Shown: piece by piece, positions 1-4,424 of the stretch | Layout: each line of letters starts with the position of its first letter | Numbering within the stretch: position 1 is the first letter of the stretch | Source of the DNA: CAZVAR01 sp964625225 | Lineage (GTDB): Bacteria; Pseudomonadota; Alphaproteobacteria; JAJUGE01 | Direction of reading: 5' to 3' | DNA length: 5,044 bases | Assembly (NCBI GenBank): GCA_964625225.1 | Contig: CAZVAR010000205.1 | Coordinates: forward strand, 1-5,044 | Notes under the pieces: generated by a model | Database searches by the model: none | Told to the model about the DNA's origin: nothing | What the model saw: only the letters and a program-made list of their open reading frames with translations | Program-made: the position numbers and the translations under genes

Positions 1-41
1 TACGGCCACGGCCAAAAGTTCGAAGAGCAGCACGGCGGTAA

Positions 42-563
42 GCGGCGGGGCGCATCGGCACCCTGGAGCCGCGCCATTGGAGCCTGCTCTACGCCCGCGG
101 CATCGCCCTGGAGCGTTCCGGGCAGTGGGAGCGGGCCGAGGCGGACCTGAAGCGCGCCCTGGAGTTCGAGCCGGACCAGCCCTACGTGCTCAACTATCTC
201 GGCTATTCCTGGGTCGACCGCGGCGAGAACCTGGCGGAAGCGGAGAAGCTGATCGCGCGGGCCGTCGAACTGAGGCCGAACGACGGCTTCATCGCCGACA
301 GCCTGGGCTGGGTCTACTACCGCACCGGCCGCTATGCCGAGGCCGTGGAGCAGCTCGAGCGGGCGGTCAGTCTCGAGCCGGGCGACCCCGTCATCAACGA
401 GCACCTCGGTGACGCCTACTGGAAGGTCGGCCGGCTCAACGAGGCGCGCTTCCAGTGGTCGCACGCGCTGCGCATGGACCCGGAGAAGAAGCGCCTGCCG
501 GACCTCCAGACCAAGGTCCAGTGCGGCTTGGGGGGCTGCCAGGCCAAGGCCGGAGGCCCCTGA
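42..563 (+). CDS. TPR-repeat protein, C-terminal part (5' end missing or frame-broken)
   Basis: The open frame from 42 to the TGA at 561-563 gives about 173 residues made of roughly four tandem tetratricopeptide repeats. Repeat starts are near WSLLYARG (residue 13), PYVLNYLG (47), GFIADSLG (about 81) and VINEHLGD (about 115). Each shows the usual small and aromatic TPR positions and ends in an 'A..L.P' helix B, such as RAVELRPND. TPR arrays are protein-protein scaffolds; no partner can be read here. The frame has no ATG, and its first GTG (186) falls inside a repeat, so 186 is not a credible start and the real N-terminus lies upstream. A TAA at 39-41 interrupts this frame, while frame 1 just before it reads GQKFEE, which looks like the preceding TPR. 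This suggests a frameshift between about 27 and 50, either real or an edge-of-contig error. The stop overlaps the likely ispE start, so the two are probably cotranscribed. The family is certain; the function is not. Confidence 0.82.
   Translation, partial: AAGRIGTLEPRHWSLLYARGIALERSGQWERAEADLKRALEFEPDQPYVLNYLGYSWVDRGENLAEAEKLIARAVELRPNDGFIADSLGWVYYRTGRYAEAVEQLERAVSLEPGDPVINEHLGDAYWKVGRLNEARFQWSHALRMDPEKKRLPDLQTKVQCGLGGCQAKAGGP
552..556 (+). promoter_or_regulatory. Shine-Dalgarno-like GGAGG before the proposed ispE start
   Basis: GGAGG lies inside the last codons of the TPR gene, three bases before the CTG at 560. The spacing is shorter than ideal. It is still the only strong purine-rich site near the position where IspE homology should begin, and so it favours a start at 560 over the GTG at 521. 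Confidence 0.35.
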
Positions 564-1471
564 TCGCCGACCATCGCGGCATCGCCGTCGCCGCCCCGGC
601 CAAGCTGAATCTCTGGCTGCACGTCGTCGGCCGCCGCCGCGACGGGTACCACCTCCTCGACAGCCTGGTGGCCTTCGCCGACGTCTGCGACACCGTCTCG
701 GTGGCGCCGGCCGAGACCTTGTCGCTGACCGTCGCGGGCCCGTTCGCGCCGGCATTGTCGGCGACGCTGGCCGCGGCAGGGGGCGAGAACCTCGTCCTCC
801 GCGCCGCCCGCCTGCTTGCGCAGACGGCCGGCGTGGCCCCGCGTGCCCGCATCCGCCTGATCAAGGCGCTGCCGGTCGCCGCCGGAATCGGCGGCGGCTC
901 GGCGGATGCCGCGGCGGCGCTGCGCGGGCTCAACCGGCTCTGGTCGCTCGGCCGCTCGGATGCGGAGCTGGCGCGCCTCGCCCTGCCGCTCGGCGCCGAC
1001 CTTCCGGTCTGCGTTCACCGCCGGCCGATGCTCGTGACTGGGATCGGCGAGCGGCTCGCACCCGCGCCGCCGCTGTCGCCGGCCGGCCTGCTGCTGGTGA
1101 ATCCCGGCGTGCCGGTCGCCACGCCCGCGGTGTTCGCGCGCCGCACCGGGCCGTTCTCGCCGCCGGCCGGCGTCACCGCCGAGGACCTTGCCGCCGCCCG
1201 CGACGCGCGCGACCTCGCCGACCTGCTGGGCGCGCGCGGCAACGACCTCGAACACGCGGCGATCGCCCTTGCACCGGCCATCGCCGAGGCGCTCGCCCGC
1301 CTCACCGCGGCGCCCGGCTGTCTGCTGGCGCGGCTTTCGGGGAGCGGCGCGACCTGCTTCGCCCTGTTCCCCGACAAAGCCGCGGCCGCCGCCGCCGGCA
1401 ACACCATCGCGCGCGGGCGCCCGGACTGGTGGGTGACGGCGACCGGCTTTCGGGACCGGCGACGCGGTTGA
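560..1471 (+). CDS. ispE: 4-diphosphocytidyl-2-C-methyl-D-erythritol kinase
   Basis: IspE is a cytosolic GHMP-family kinase. It phosphorylates the 2-hydroxyl of CDP-methylerythritol with ATP in the MEP pathway to IPP and DMAPP. From 560 the product is 303 residues, close to the usual 280-300. Motifs seen: APAKLNLWLH at 12-21 (Lys15, equivalent to E. coli Lys10); DGYHLLDS at 28-35; the glycine-rich ATP loop PVAAGIGGGSADAA at 105-118; GADLPV at 145-150 with the catalytic-type Asp147; NDLE at 228-231; and the C-terminal GHMP motif LARLSGSGATCF at 256-267. No ATG, GTG or TTG lies where the family N-terminus should be. The choices are CTG 560, which overlaps the TPR stop as CTGA behind GGAGG, or GTG 521, which would add 13 residues and overlap the TPR gene by 43 bases. 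I prefer 560 but only moderately. The function is secure; the start is not. Confidence 0.93.
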   Translation: MIADHRGIAVAAPAKLNLWLHVVGRRRDGYHLLDSLVAFADVCDTVSVAPAETLSLTVAGPFAPALSATLAAAGGENLVLRAARLLAQTAGVAPRARIRLIKALPVAAGIGGGSADAAAALRGLNRLWSLGRSDAELARLALPLGADLPVCVHRRPMLVTGIGERLAPAPPLSPAGLLLVNPGVPVATPAVFARRTGPFSPPAGVTAEDLAAARDARDLADLLGARGNDLEHAAIALAPAIAEALARLTAAPGCLLARLSGSGATCFALFPDKAAAAAAGNTIARGRPDWWVTATGFRDRRRG

Positions 1472-1496
1472 AGCGGCGCCGGTTTCCCCCTATTTT
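1468..1496 (+). promoter_or_regulatory. Candidate sigma70-type promoter for tRNA-Gln
   Basis: TTGAAG at 1468-1473 (four of six matches to TTGACA) and TATTTT at 1491-1496 (four of six to TATAAT) are separated by exactly 17 bases. The predicted start of transcription is near 1503, a few bases before the mature tRNA at 1509. The stretch after the -10 box is entirely G and C at 1497-1507, as in discriminators of stringently controlled stable-RNA promoters. The -35 box overlaps the ispE stop codon. Box matches and spacing are seen; promoter activity is inferred. Confidence 0.5.
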
Positions 1497-1508
1497 CGCC
1501 GCGCGCCT

Positions 1509-1582
1509 TGGGGCGTAGCCAAGCGGTAAGGCAGCGGGTTTTGGTCCCGCGATCCCAGGTTCGAATCCTGGCGCCCCAGCCA
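1509..1582 (+). tRNA. tRNA-Gln (anticodon TTG)
   Basis: A complete cloverleaf can be folded by eye. The acceptor stem TGGGGCG (1509-1515) pairs perfectly with CGCCCCA (1572-1578). The D stem is GCC (1518-1520) with GGC (1530-1532). The anticodon stem GCGGG (1534-1538) pairs with CCCGC (1546-1550) around the loop TTTTGGT. The T stem CCAGG (1555-1559) pairs with CCTGG (1567-1571) around TTCGAAT. The anticodon at 1541-1543 is TTG, reading CAA and, by wobble, CAG. The discriminator is G1579 and CCA is encoded at 1580-1582. The weak first pair (T-A) is typical of bacterial tRNA-Gln and is an identity element for GlnRS in E. coli. Confidence 0.97.
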
Positions 1583-1633
1583 TCCCTGAATAGTCTTTAG
1601 ATTTCAACAGGTTGTACCGCGTACCGTGCGACC

Positions 1634-1652
1634 GCGGCGCATCGTGCGCGGC
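1634..1652. terminator. Inverted repeat, possible terminator (weak)
   Basis: GCGCA (1637-1641) pairs with TGCGC (1645-1649) around a TCG loop. After one G-G mismatch, two more pairs follow (1634-1635 with 1651-1652). It lies 51 bases after the tRNA, in the convergent gap. No T-tract follows on either strand, so intrinsic termination is only a suggestion. Confidence 0.25.
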
Positions 1653-1667
1653 TTGACTTGGGGCCAG

Positions 1668-1696
1668 GGGCGCCGCGTGGCGGGGAAGCGGCGCTC
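1668..1696. terminator. Strong GC hairpin in the convergent gap
   Basis: GCGCCGC (1670-1676) and GCGGCGC (1688-1694) are perfect reverse complements around an 11-base loop. A G-T wobble and a G-C pair extend the stem to 1668 and 1696. The site sits 42 bases after the last minus-strand gene and about 85 after the tRNA, so it could end transcription from either side. There is no real T-run, although ATTTCTT follows at 1702-1708 on the plus strand. Confidence 0.35.
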
Positions 1697-1737
1697 GCCC
1701 GATTTCTTCCGACATCCCCTGAGATCTGGCCGGAGGG

Positions 1738-1965
1738 TCAGTAGCGGAACAGGACCGGTTGCGACGTGGCCGGCGGCGATGCGTCGCGGGCGGTCGCGCC
1801 GGGGCGACGGAGCGGTTCGGAATCGCCCCCGGCCGCGGCCCCCTGCCCCGTCTCCCCTCGCGGGCCGCTGCCGAAGGCAATCGCGATCCACAGGAACCAG
1901 CTCAGCGCCGCGGCGCCTCCCACGGTCGCGGCGACAGCGAAGCCGACCGCGCTACGGGTTCTCAT
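1738..1965 (-). CDS. Small single-helix membrane protein at the end of the oxidase cluster
   Basis: This frame encodes 75 residues and matches no family I can name. Residues 1-5 are basic (MRTRS). One long hydrophobic segment follows at about 7-33 and contains SWFLWIAIAFG. The rest, about 34-75, is hydrophilic and rich in Gly, Ala, Pro and Arg. The layout suggests a signal-anchor or small subunit-like membrane protein. The ATG at 1965 is preceded by AAGGGGG (1977-1971) at five bases spacing, which favours it over the in-frame GTG at 1971. The gene begins 106 bases after the subunit IV stop in the same direction, so it may be the last gene of the oxidase operon, perhaps as an accessory or assembly peptide; that role is inferred from position only. 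The good ribosome site and clear membrane segment argue for a real gene. The low-complexity tail adds doubt. Confidence 0.6.
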   Translation of the reverse strand: MRTRSAVGFAVAATVGGAAALSWFLWIAIAFGSGPRGETGQGAAAGGDSEPLRRPGATARDASPPATSQPVLFRY

Positions 1966-2044
1966 CGGCACCCCCTTCCCCGCGGCAGGCGATATGCGCG
2001 AGGTCCACGACCGTCCCGCATGCCGCGCGCGGCCGCCCGTCCTA

Positions 2045-2071
2045 GCCGGGAAAGCCGGCCCGCAGGGCGGG
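2045..2071 (-). other. Hairpin pair directly after the subunit IV stop
   Basis: On the minus strand, CCCGC (2071-2067) pairs with GCGGG (2063-2059) around CCT. GCCGG (2059-2055) then pairs with CCGGC (2049-2045) around a 5-base loop. The two stems share base 2059. They begin immediately after the TGA at 2074-2072. With no T-tract, they are better candidates for mRNA stabilisation or partial attenuation ahead of the 75-residue gene than for full termination. Confidence 0.25.
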
Positions 2072-2437
2072 TCAGGGCACCGACCCGACCCCGAAGAAGC
2101 CCTGGCGCGTGAAGACCGTATAGTCGGACTCGACCGCCATGATCGCCACGAACACCAGCACCGCCAGGGGCGGAACCAGGATGGCGTAGGTCAGGGCCAG
2201 ACGCTCCCATGCCATGTGCATGAAGACGGCGACGATCAAACCCGCCTTCAGCATCATGAAGAGGAGGATCAGGGTCCATCTGAGATATCCCTGCAGATGG
2301 AAGTAATCGACGAGATACGAGAAGGCGCTGAGAACGAACAGCCATCCCCAGACCACGAAATAGATCCTGAGGGGGTGCTGCTGCCCCTCCGCATGGCTTC
2401 CCGTATGTGCCGCTGTCGTTGCCGCCGGCTGCGCCAT
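2072..2437 (-). CDS. Cytochrome c oxidase subunit IV (bacterial, three-helix type)
   Basis: This gene encodes 121 residues of a prokaryotic cytochrome c oxidase subunit IV-family protein. It is a small non-catalytic membrane subunit thought to support assembly or stability of heme-copper oxidases. After a polar N-terminus rich in Ala, Thr, His and Gln (1-20), HPLRIYFVVWGWLFVLS leads into helix 1 (about 24-46). Helices 2 (about 52-74) and 3 (about 80-102) follow. The second carries KAGLIVAVFMHM, typical of the family. The start at ATG 2437 is chosen because GGTGAGG ends six bases upstream. An alternative ATG at 2452 overlaps the subunit III stop and would add five residues. Only 8 bases separate the genes and the ribosome site contains the subunit III stop codon, so translation is probably coupled. 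The open frame continues far upstream into subunit III, but that part is a shadow. Confidence 0.9.
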   Translation of the reverse strand: MAQPAATTAAHTGSHAEGQQHPLRIYFVVWGWLFVLSAFSYLVDYFHLQGYLRWTLILLFMMLKAGLIVAVFMHMAWERLALTYAILVPPLAVLVFVAIMAVESDYTVFTRQGFFGVGSVP

Positions 2438-2443
2438 GGTCCG

Positions 2444-2450
2444 CCTCACC
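2444..2450 (-). promoter_or_regulatory. Ribosome binding site deciding the subunit IV start
   Basis: GGTGAGG on the minus strand (2450 down to 2444) is six bases before the ATG at 2437 and includes the TGA stop of subunit III. It makes 2437 a better start than the upstream ATG at 2452, which lies within the subunit III reading frame. Confidence 0.6.
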
Positions 2451-3168
2451 ATAGATAGAAGAAGGCGAAGATGAACACCCACACCAGATCGACGAAGTGC
2501 CAGTAGAGGCCCATGATCTCGACGACCTCGTAGTTTCCCTTCCTGCTGGTGAAGAAGCCGCGTCTTTCGACGTCGAAATCGCCCCGCCAGACCTTCCGTG
2601 CGATGATGAGCAGGAAGATCACGCCGATCGTCACATGGGTGCCGTGGAAGCCCGTGATCATGAAGAAGGCCGCGCCGAACTGAGCGGCGCCCCAGGGGTT
2701 CTCCCAGGGCCGCACCCCCTCCGTGATCAGCTTGGTCCACTCGAACGCCTGCATTCCGACGAAGGTGGCGCCGAGGGCCGCGGTCGCCAGCATCAGCGCG
2801 GCGGTTCTGACCCGATCGCGCCGGTAGCCGAAATTGACCGCCATCGCCATCGTCCCGCTGCTGCTGATCAGGACGAACGTCATGATGGCGATCAGGAGGA
2901 GCGGGAAGTTGCTGCCGCCGACGTGCAGGGCGAACACTTCGCTGGGGTTGGGCCACGGCACCGTCGTCGACATGCGCGCCGTCATGTAGGACAGCAGAAA
3001 GCAGCCGAAGACGAAGGTGTCGCTGAGGAGGAAGATCCACATCATGGCCTTCCCCCACGACGCCGATTTGAATGCGCGCTGGTCCGAAGACCAGTCCGCG
3101 GCGATCCCTTGCCAACCGCCGGGCCGTGGCAGCGCGGCGCTGCCGCCCGTCAACACAGTCTCCGCCAT
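2446..3168 (-). CDS. Cytochrome c oxidase subunit III (short, five-helix form)
   Basis: This gene encodes 240 residues of the COX3 family, a core membrane subunit of the proton-pumping cytochrome c oxidase. It lacks the first two of the seven helices of long COX3 proteins, as many bacterial versions do. Predicted helices are about 40-62, 87-111, 121-141, 163-191 and 217-239. Family motifs seen: WGKAMMWIFLLSD (38-50), GMQAFEW (138-144) with the conserved Glu143, GFHGTHV (173-179), and the C-terminal YWHFVDLVW (222-230). The ATG at 3168 is chosen because AAAGGGG (3184-3178) precedes it by nine bases. The open frame back to 3222 overlaps the preceding gene. The gap to the upstream III-like gene is 19 bases and to subunit IV is 8, so this is operon structure. 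By gene order it resembles coxO of the rhizobial coxMNOP cluster; that is recalled from knowledge and not checked by alignment, so no symbol is given. Confidence 0.95.
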   Translation of the reverse strand: MAETVLTGGSAALPRPGGWQGIAADWSSDQRAFKSASWGKAMMWIFLLSDTFVFGCFLLSYMTARMSTTVPWPNPSEVFALHVGGSNFPLLLIAIMTFVLISSSGTMAMAVNFGYRRDRVRTAALMLATAALGATFVGMQAFEWTKLITEGVRPWENPWGAAQFGAAFFMITGFHGTHVTIGVIFLLIIARKVWRGDFDVERRGFFTSRKGNYEVVEIMGLYWHFVDLVWVFIFAFFYLW

Positions 3169-3187
3169 CGCGACACGCCCCTTTTTC

Positions 3188-3895
3188 CTAGGCGCCGAAG
3201 CAAACTGCATACAACCATTCAAACCATGTGCCGAACGCCATTATGCCGAACACTATAATCCAAATCACCAGCAGGAAATGCCAGTACAGAGCACACAGAT
3301 CTACACTCAGCCGCACCTTCTCTGCATTGCCGTTCAAGACCCACGCCTGAGCCATCACCCGACCGAGAGCCACCAGACCCCCCGCCAGGTGCAGGCCGTG
3401 AATCGCGGTTATGAGATAGAAGAAGGCGCTGGCCGGATTGATCGCGGCGAACAACCCCGCCGCGGCGAGCTGCCGCCATACCCGGAGCTGGCCGGCCAGA
3501 CCGACGAGGGCGAGCACGCCGCCGGCGGCGAGGCCGATGCCCAGATTTTCGACTTGGCCCCGCCGCGCCGCGATCGCCGCCGATTGCAGGGCGACGCTGC
3601 TGACGACGAGCACCCCGGTGTTGAGCCACAGCAGCCTCATCTGTGGCAGCGAGGCCCAGTCCGCGGAGCGCATCCGGATGGAATAGGCGCTGATCAGGAT
3701 CGCGAACAGGGAGCCGACCACGGCGAGGAACACCCCCAAGCCGACCTTCGCGGCGGGCCAGGCCGATACGGCCGCGTCCGGAACGCGGCCGGCCGGCTCC
3801 ACTTCCAGCCAGGGCTTCGCGGTCAGCCGCTGGCGCGACAGCCACAGGGCGGCGATGGCCGCGAGAATCGTCAGGAAGGCGAGAACGGCGCTCAC
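3188..3895 (-). CDS. Divergent cytochrome c oxidase subunit III-like protein
   Basis: This gene encodes 235 residues with six likely membrane segments (about 3-19, 50-72, 88-110, 116-138, 155-184, 200-222). The second half shows a COX3 signature: AIHGLHLAGG (164-173) and LYWHFLLVIW (203-212) match the corresponding motifs of the neighbouring subunit III. It departs elsewhere: the QxxEW segment of subunit III is replaced by GQLRVW (135-140), so the conserved Glu is missing. The N-terminus has one helix followed by LTAKPWLE (24-31), which I recall from subunit III-like proteins of alternative oxidase clusters. It starts at GTG 3895, the only start codon in this frame after the TAA at 4072-4070; GGGGA lies about nine bases upstream. 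It probably forms part of the oxidase membrane domain beside the canonical subunit III, as coxP does in rhizobial coxMNOP (assignment from memory). A separate role in assembly is possible. Confidence 0.88.
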   Translation of the reverse strand: MSAVLAFLTILAAIAALWLSRQRLTAKPWLEVEPAGRVPDAAVSAWPAAKVGLGVFLAVVGSLFAILISAYSIRMRSADWASLPQMRLLWLNTGVLVVSSVALQSAAIAARRGQVENLGIGLAAGGVLALVGLAGQLRVWRQLAAAGLFAAINPASAFFYLITAIHGLHLAGGLVALGRVMAQAWVLNGNAEKVRLSVDLCALYWHFLLVIWIIVFGIMAFGTWFEWLYAVCFGA

Positions 3896-3999
3896 GAGCC
3901 AGCGTCCCCGGCGCGTCTCCCGGACAGGGTGAAGCCGCGACCGAGCAGGGTTGCCGTGCGGGGCGCGGCGGCGATCGTTCCTTGTCCGACTCGAAACAT
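3892..3999 (-). CDS. Doubtful 35-residue ORF before the III-like gene
   Basis: ATG at 3999 opens a 35-residue frame (MFRVGQGTIAAAP...). Its TGA at 3894-3892 overlaps the GTG start of the III-like gene as GTGA, a classic coupling arrangement. AGGA lies eight bases before the ATG, with a second GAGGG closer in. By hand count about 26 of 35 third positions are G or C, lower than expected for this region but not excluded. There is no recognisable domain or membrane segment. It would fill much of the 174-base gap and could act as a leader peptide helping the GTG start. It may equally be chance. Confidence 0.25.
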   Translation of the reverse strand: MFRVGQGTIAAAPRTATLLGRGFTLSGRRAGDAGS

Positions 4000-4052
4000 G
4001 CCCTCGATCCTGCGCTTGCCCTGTCTCCGCCCACCGGCACCGGGGGCCTGCC

Positions 4053-4068
4053 CGGCCCGATCGGGCCG
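4053..4068. repeat. Perfect 16-bp palindrome after the 76-residue gene
   Basis: Bases 4053-4068 read CGGCCCGATCGGGCCG, identical on both strands. The element begins one base after the TAA of the upstream 76-residue gene. In RNA it would fold as a six-pair GC stem closed by a GATC tetraloop. No T-run follows. It may be an intercistronic mRNA stabiliser, an attenuator, or a symmetrical protein-binding site. Confidence 0.55.
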
Positions 4069-4069
4069 C

Positions 4070-4300
4070 TTACACGAAGGCCCCCGCCACCAGCAGAATG
4101 GCGCCGAGCGCGACCAGCACGAGACCCGGCCAGTTCGGTGCGAAGCCGAAGCCGGCGCCCGGCTTGCGGGGCTCCAACGTGTCGGCCGCCGTCGGCGGAT
4201 GCGGGCGTCGCCCGCTCAGCCGCCCTCGCCAGATCGGCTGGGCGGCCATGAACAGCACCCCGCCGACGACCAGGAGCACACCGAGCCAGACGACAAGCAT
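4070..4300 (-). CDS. Small two-helix membrane protein between oxidase subunits
   Basis: This gene encodes 76 residues: a hydrophobic N-terminal helix (about 2-20, MLVVWLGVLLVVGG), a basic and proline-rich loop (24-40), the segment TLEPRKPGAGFGF (41-53), then NWPGL leading into a second helix (57-75). The ATG at 4300 has a strong GAGGAG (4312-4307) six bases upstream, better than most sites here. I recall small proteins with a similar 'TLEPR...' segment between subunit I and subunit III genes in alphaproteobacterial alternative oxidase clusters, but I cannot name a curated family. Position and membrane character suggest a small structural or assembly subunit of this oxidase. The gene is followed within one base by a 16-bp palindrome. 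It is confidently a gene; the role is inferred from context. Confidence 0.78.
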   Translation of the reverse strand: MLVVWLGVLLVVGGVLFMAAQPIWRGRLSGRRPHPPTAADTLEPRKPGAGFGFAPNWPGLVLVALGAILLVAGAFV

Positions 4301-4310
4301 GACCGTCTCC

Positions 4311-4424
4311 TCAACCCGCTAGGCTGGCGATAGGCGGACCTCCGACCGGATGTTGCCGTTCGCCGGTTCCGTCCATTGTCGACGGTCCCGACCGGGCCAT
4401 TGTCCGGGCTCCGGGACCGCTCAT
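4311..4424 (-). CDS. Doubtful 37-residue ORF coupled to the subunit I stop
   Basis: ATG at 4424 overlaps the subunit I TGA as ATGA. The frame runs 37 residues to a TGA at 4313-4311, ten bases before the next gene's ATG, so it would neatly fill the gap. Against it: only about 23 of 37 third codon positions are G or C by hand count, well below the neighbours; it has no membrane segment or recognisable motif; and it contains an inverted repeat. The ribosome site of the following gene overlaps its stop. It could be a short leader that keeps ribosomes moving to the next gene, or chance. Confidence 0.22.
   Translation of the reverse strand: MSGPGARTMARSGPSTMDGTGERQHPVGGPPIASLAG
4383..4419 (-). repeat. 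Inverted repeat after subunit I
   Basis: On the minus strand CGGTCCCG (4419-4412) and CGGGACCG (4390-4383) are perfect reverse complements, separated by 21 bases; G-T wobbles could extend each end by one. The element begins two bases after the subunit I stop codon. It could be an intercistronic hairpin that stabilises the subunit I message or tempers expression of later genes. No T-run follows. Confidence 0.45.

Larger units (their letters stand above)
1583..1737. other. Convergent intergenic region
   Basis: This gap separates the plus-strand tRNA from the end of the minus-strand oxidase cluster. It begins with a locally AT-richer patch (about 1586-1616) and then returns to high GC with two inverted repeats (listed separately). 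Open frames across it are antisense to the tRNA or lack credible protein character. I see no gene here. Confidence 0.7.

Noticed and set aside
186..188. GTG as the start of the TPR gene
   Set aside because: TPR homology continues well upstream of this codon, which sits inside a repeat, and no ribosome site precedes it.
334..1518. Plus-strand 394-residue frame and the antisense frame 416-1255
   Set aside because: Both are shadows of the TPR gene and ispE with Arg/Pro/Gly-rich low-complexity products.
1653..1660. TTGACTTG as a plus-strand -35 box
   Set aside because: No -10-like sequence lies 16-18 bases downstream, where the sequence is GC only, and no plus-strand gene follows.
1583..1737. 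Integration site or CRISPR at the tRNA 3' end
   Set aside because: No second copy of the tRNA 3' end, no integrase and no spaced direct repeats are visible in the window.
1302..1880. Minus-strand 192-residue frame containing GAPGFEPGIAGPKP
   Set aside because: That segment is the antisense translation of the tRNA-Gln gene, a well-known source of spurious proteins, and the frame also runs antisense into ispE.
1766..2458. Plus-strand 230-residue frame
   Set aside because: It is antisense to subunit IV and the 75-residue gene, with no domain and a hydrophilic composition expected of an antisense membrane-protein frame.
2438..3115. Upstream extension of the subunit IV frame, as if subunits III and IV were fused
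   Set aside because: The extension is a shadow of subunit III in another frame, with Arg-rich non-membrane composition. Subunit IV has its own ribosome site and start at 2437.
3219..4040. Minus-strand 273-residue frame
   Set aside because: It overlaps the III-like gene almost completely in another frame and lacks membrane segments or family motifs.
3017..4333. Plus-strand 438-residue frame
   Set aside because: It is antisense to four oxidase-cluster ORFs, rich in Arg, Pro and Glu, and has no recognisable domain; long antisense frames are common in high-GC genes.
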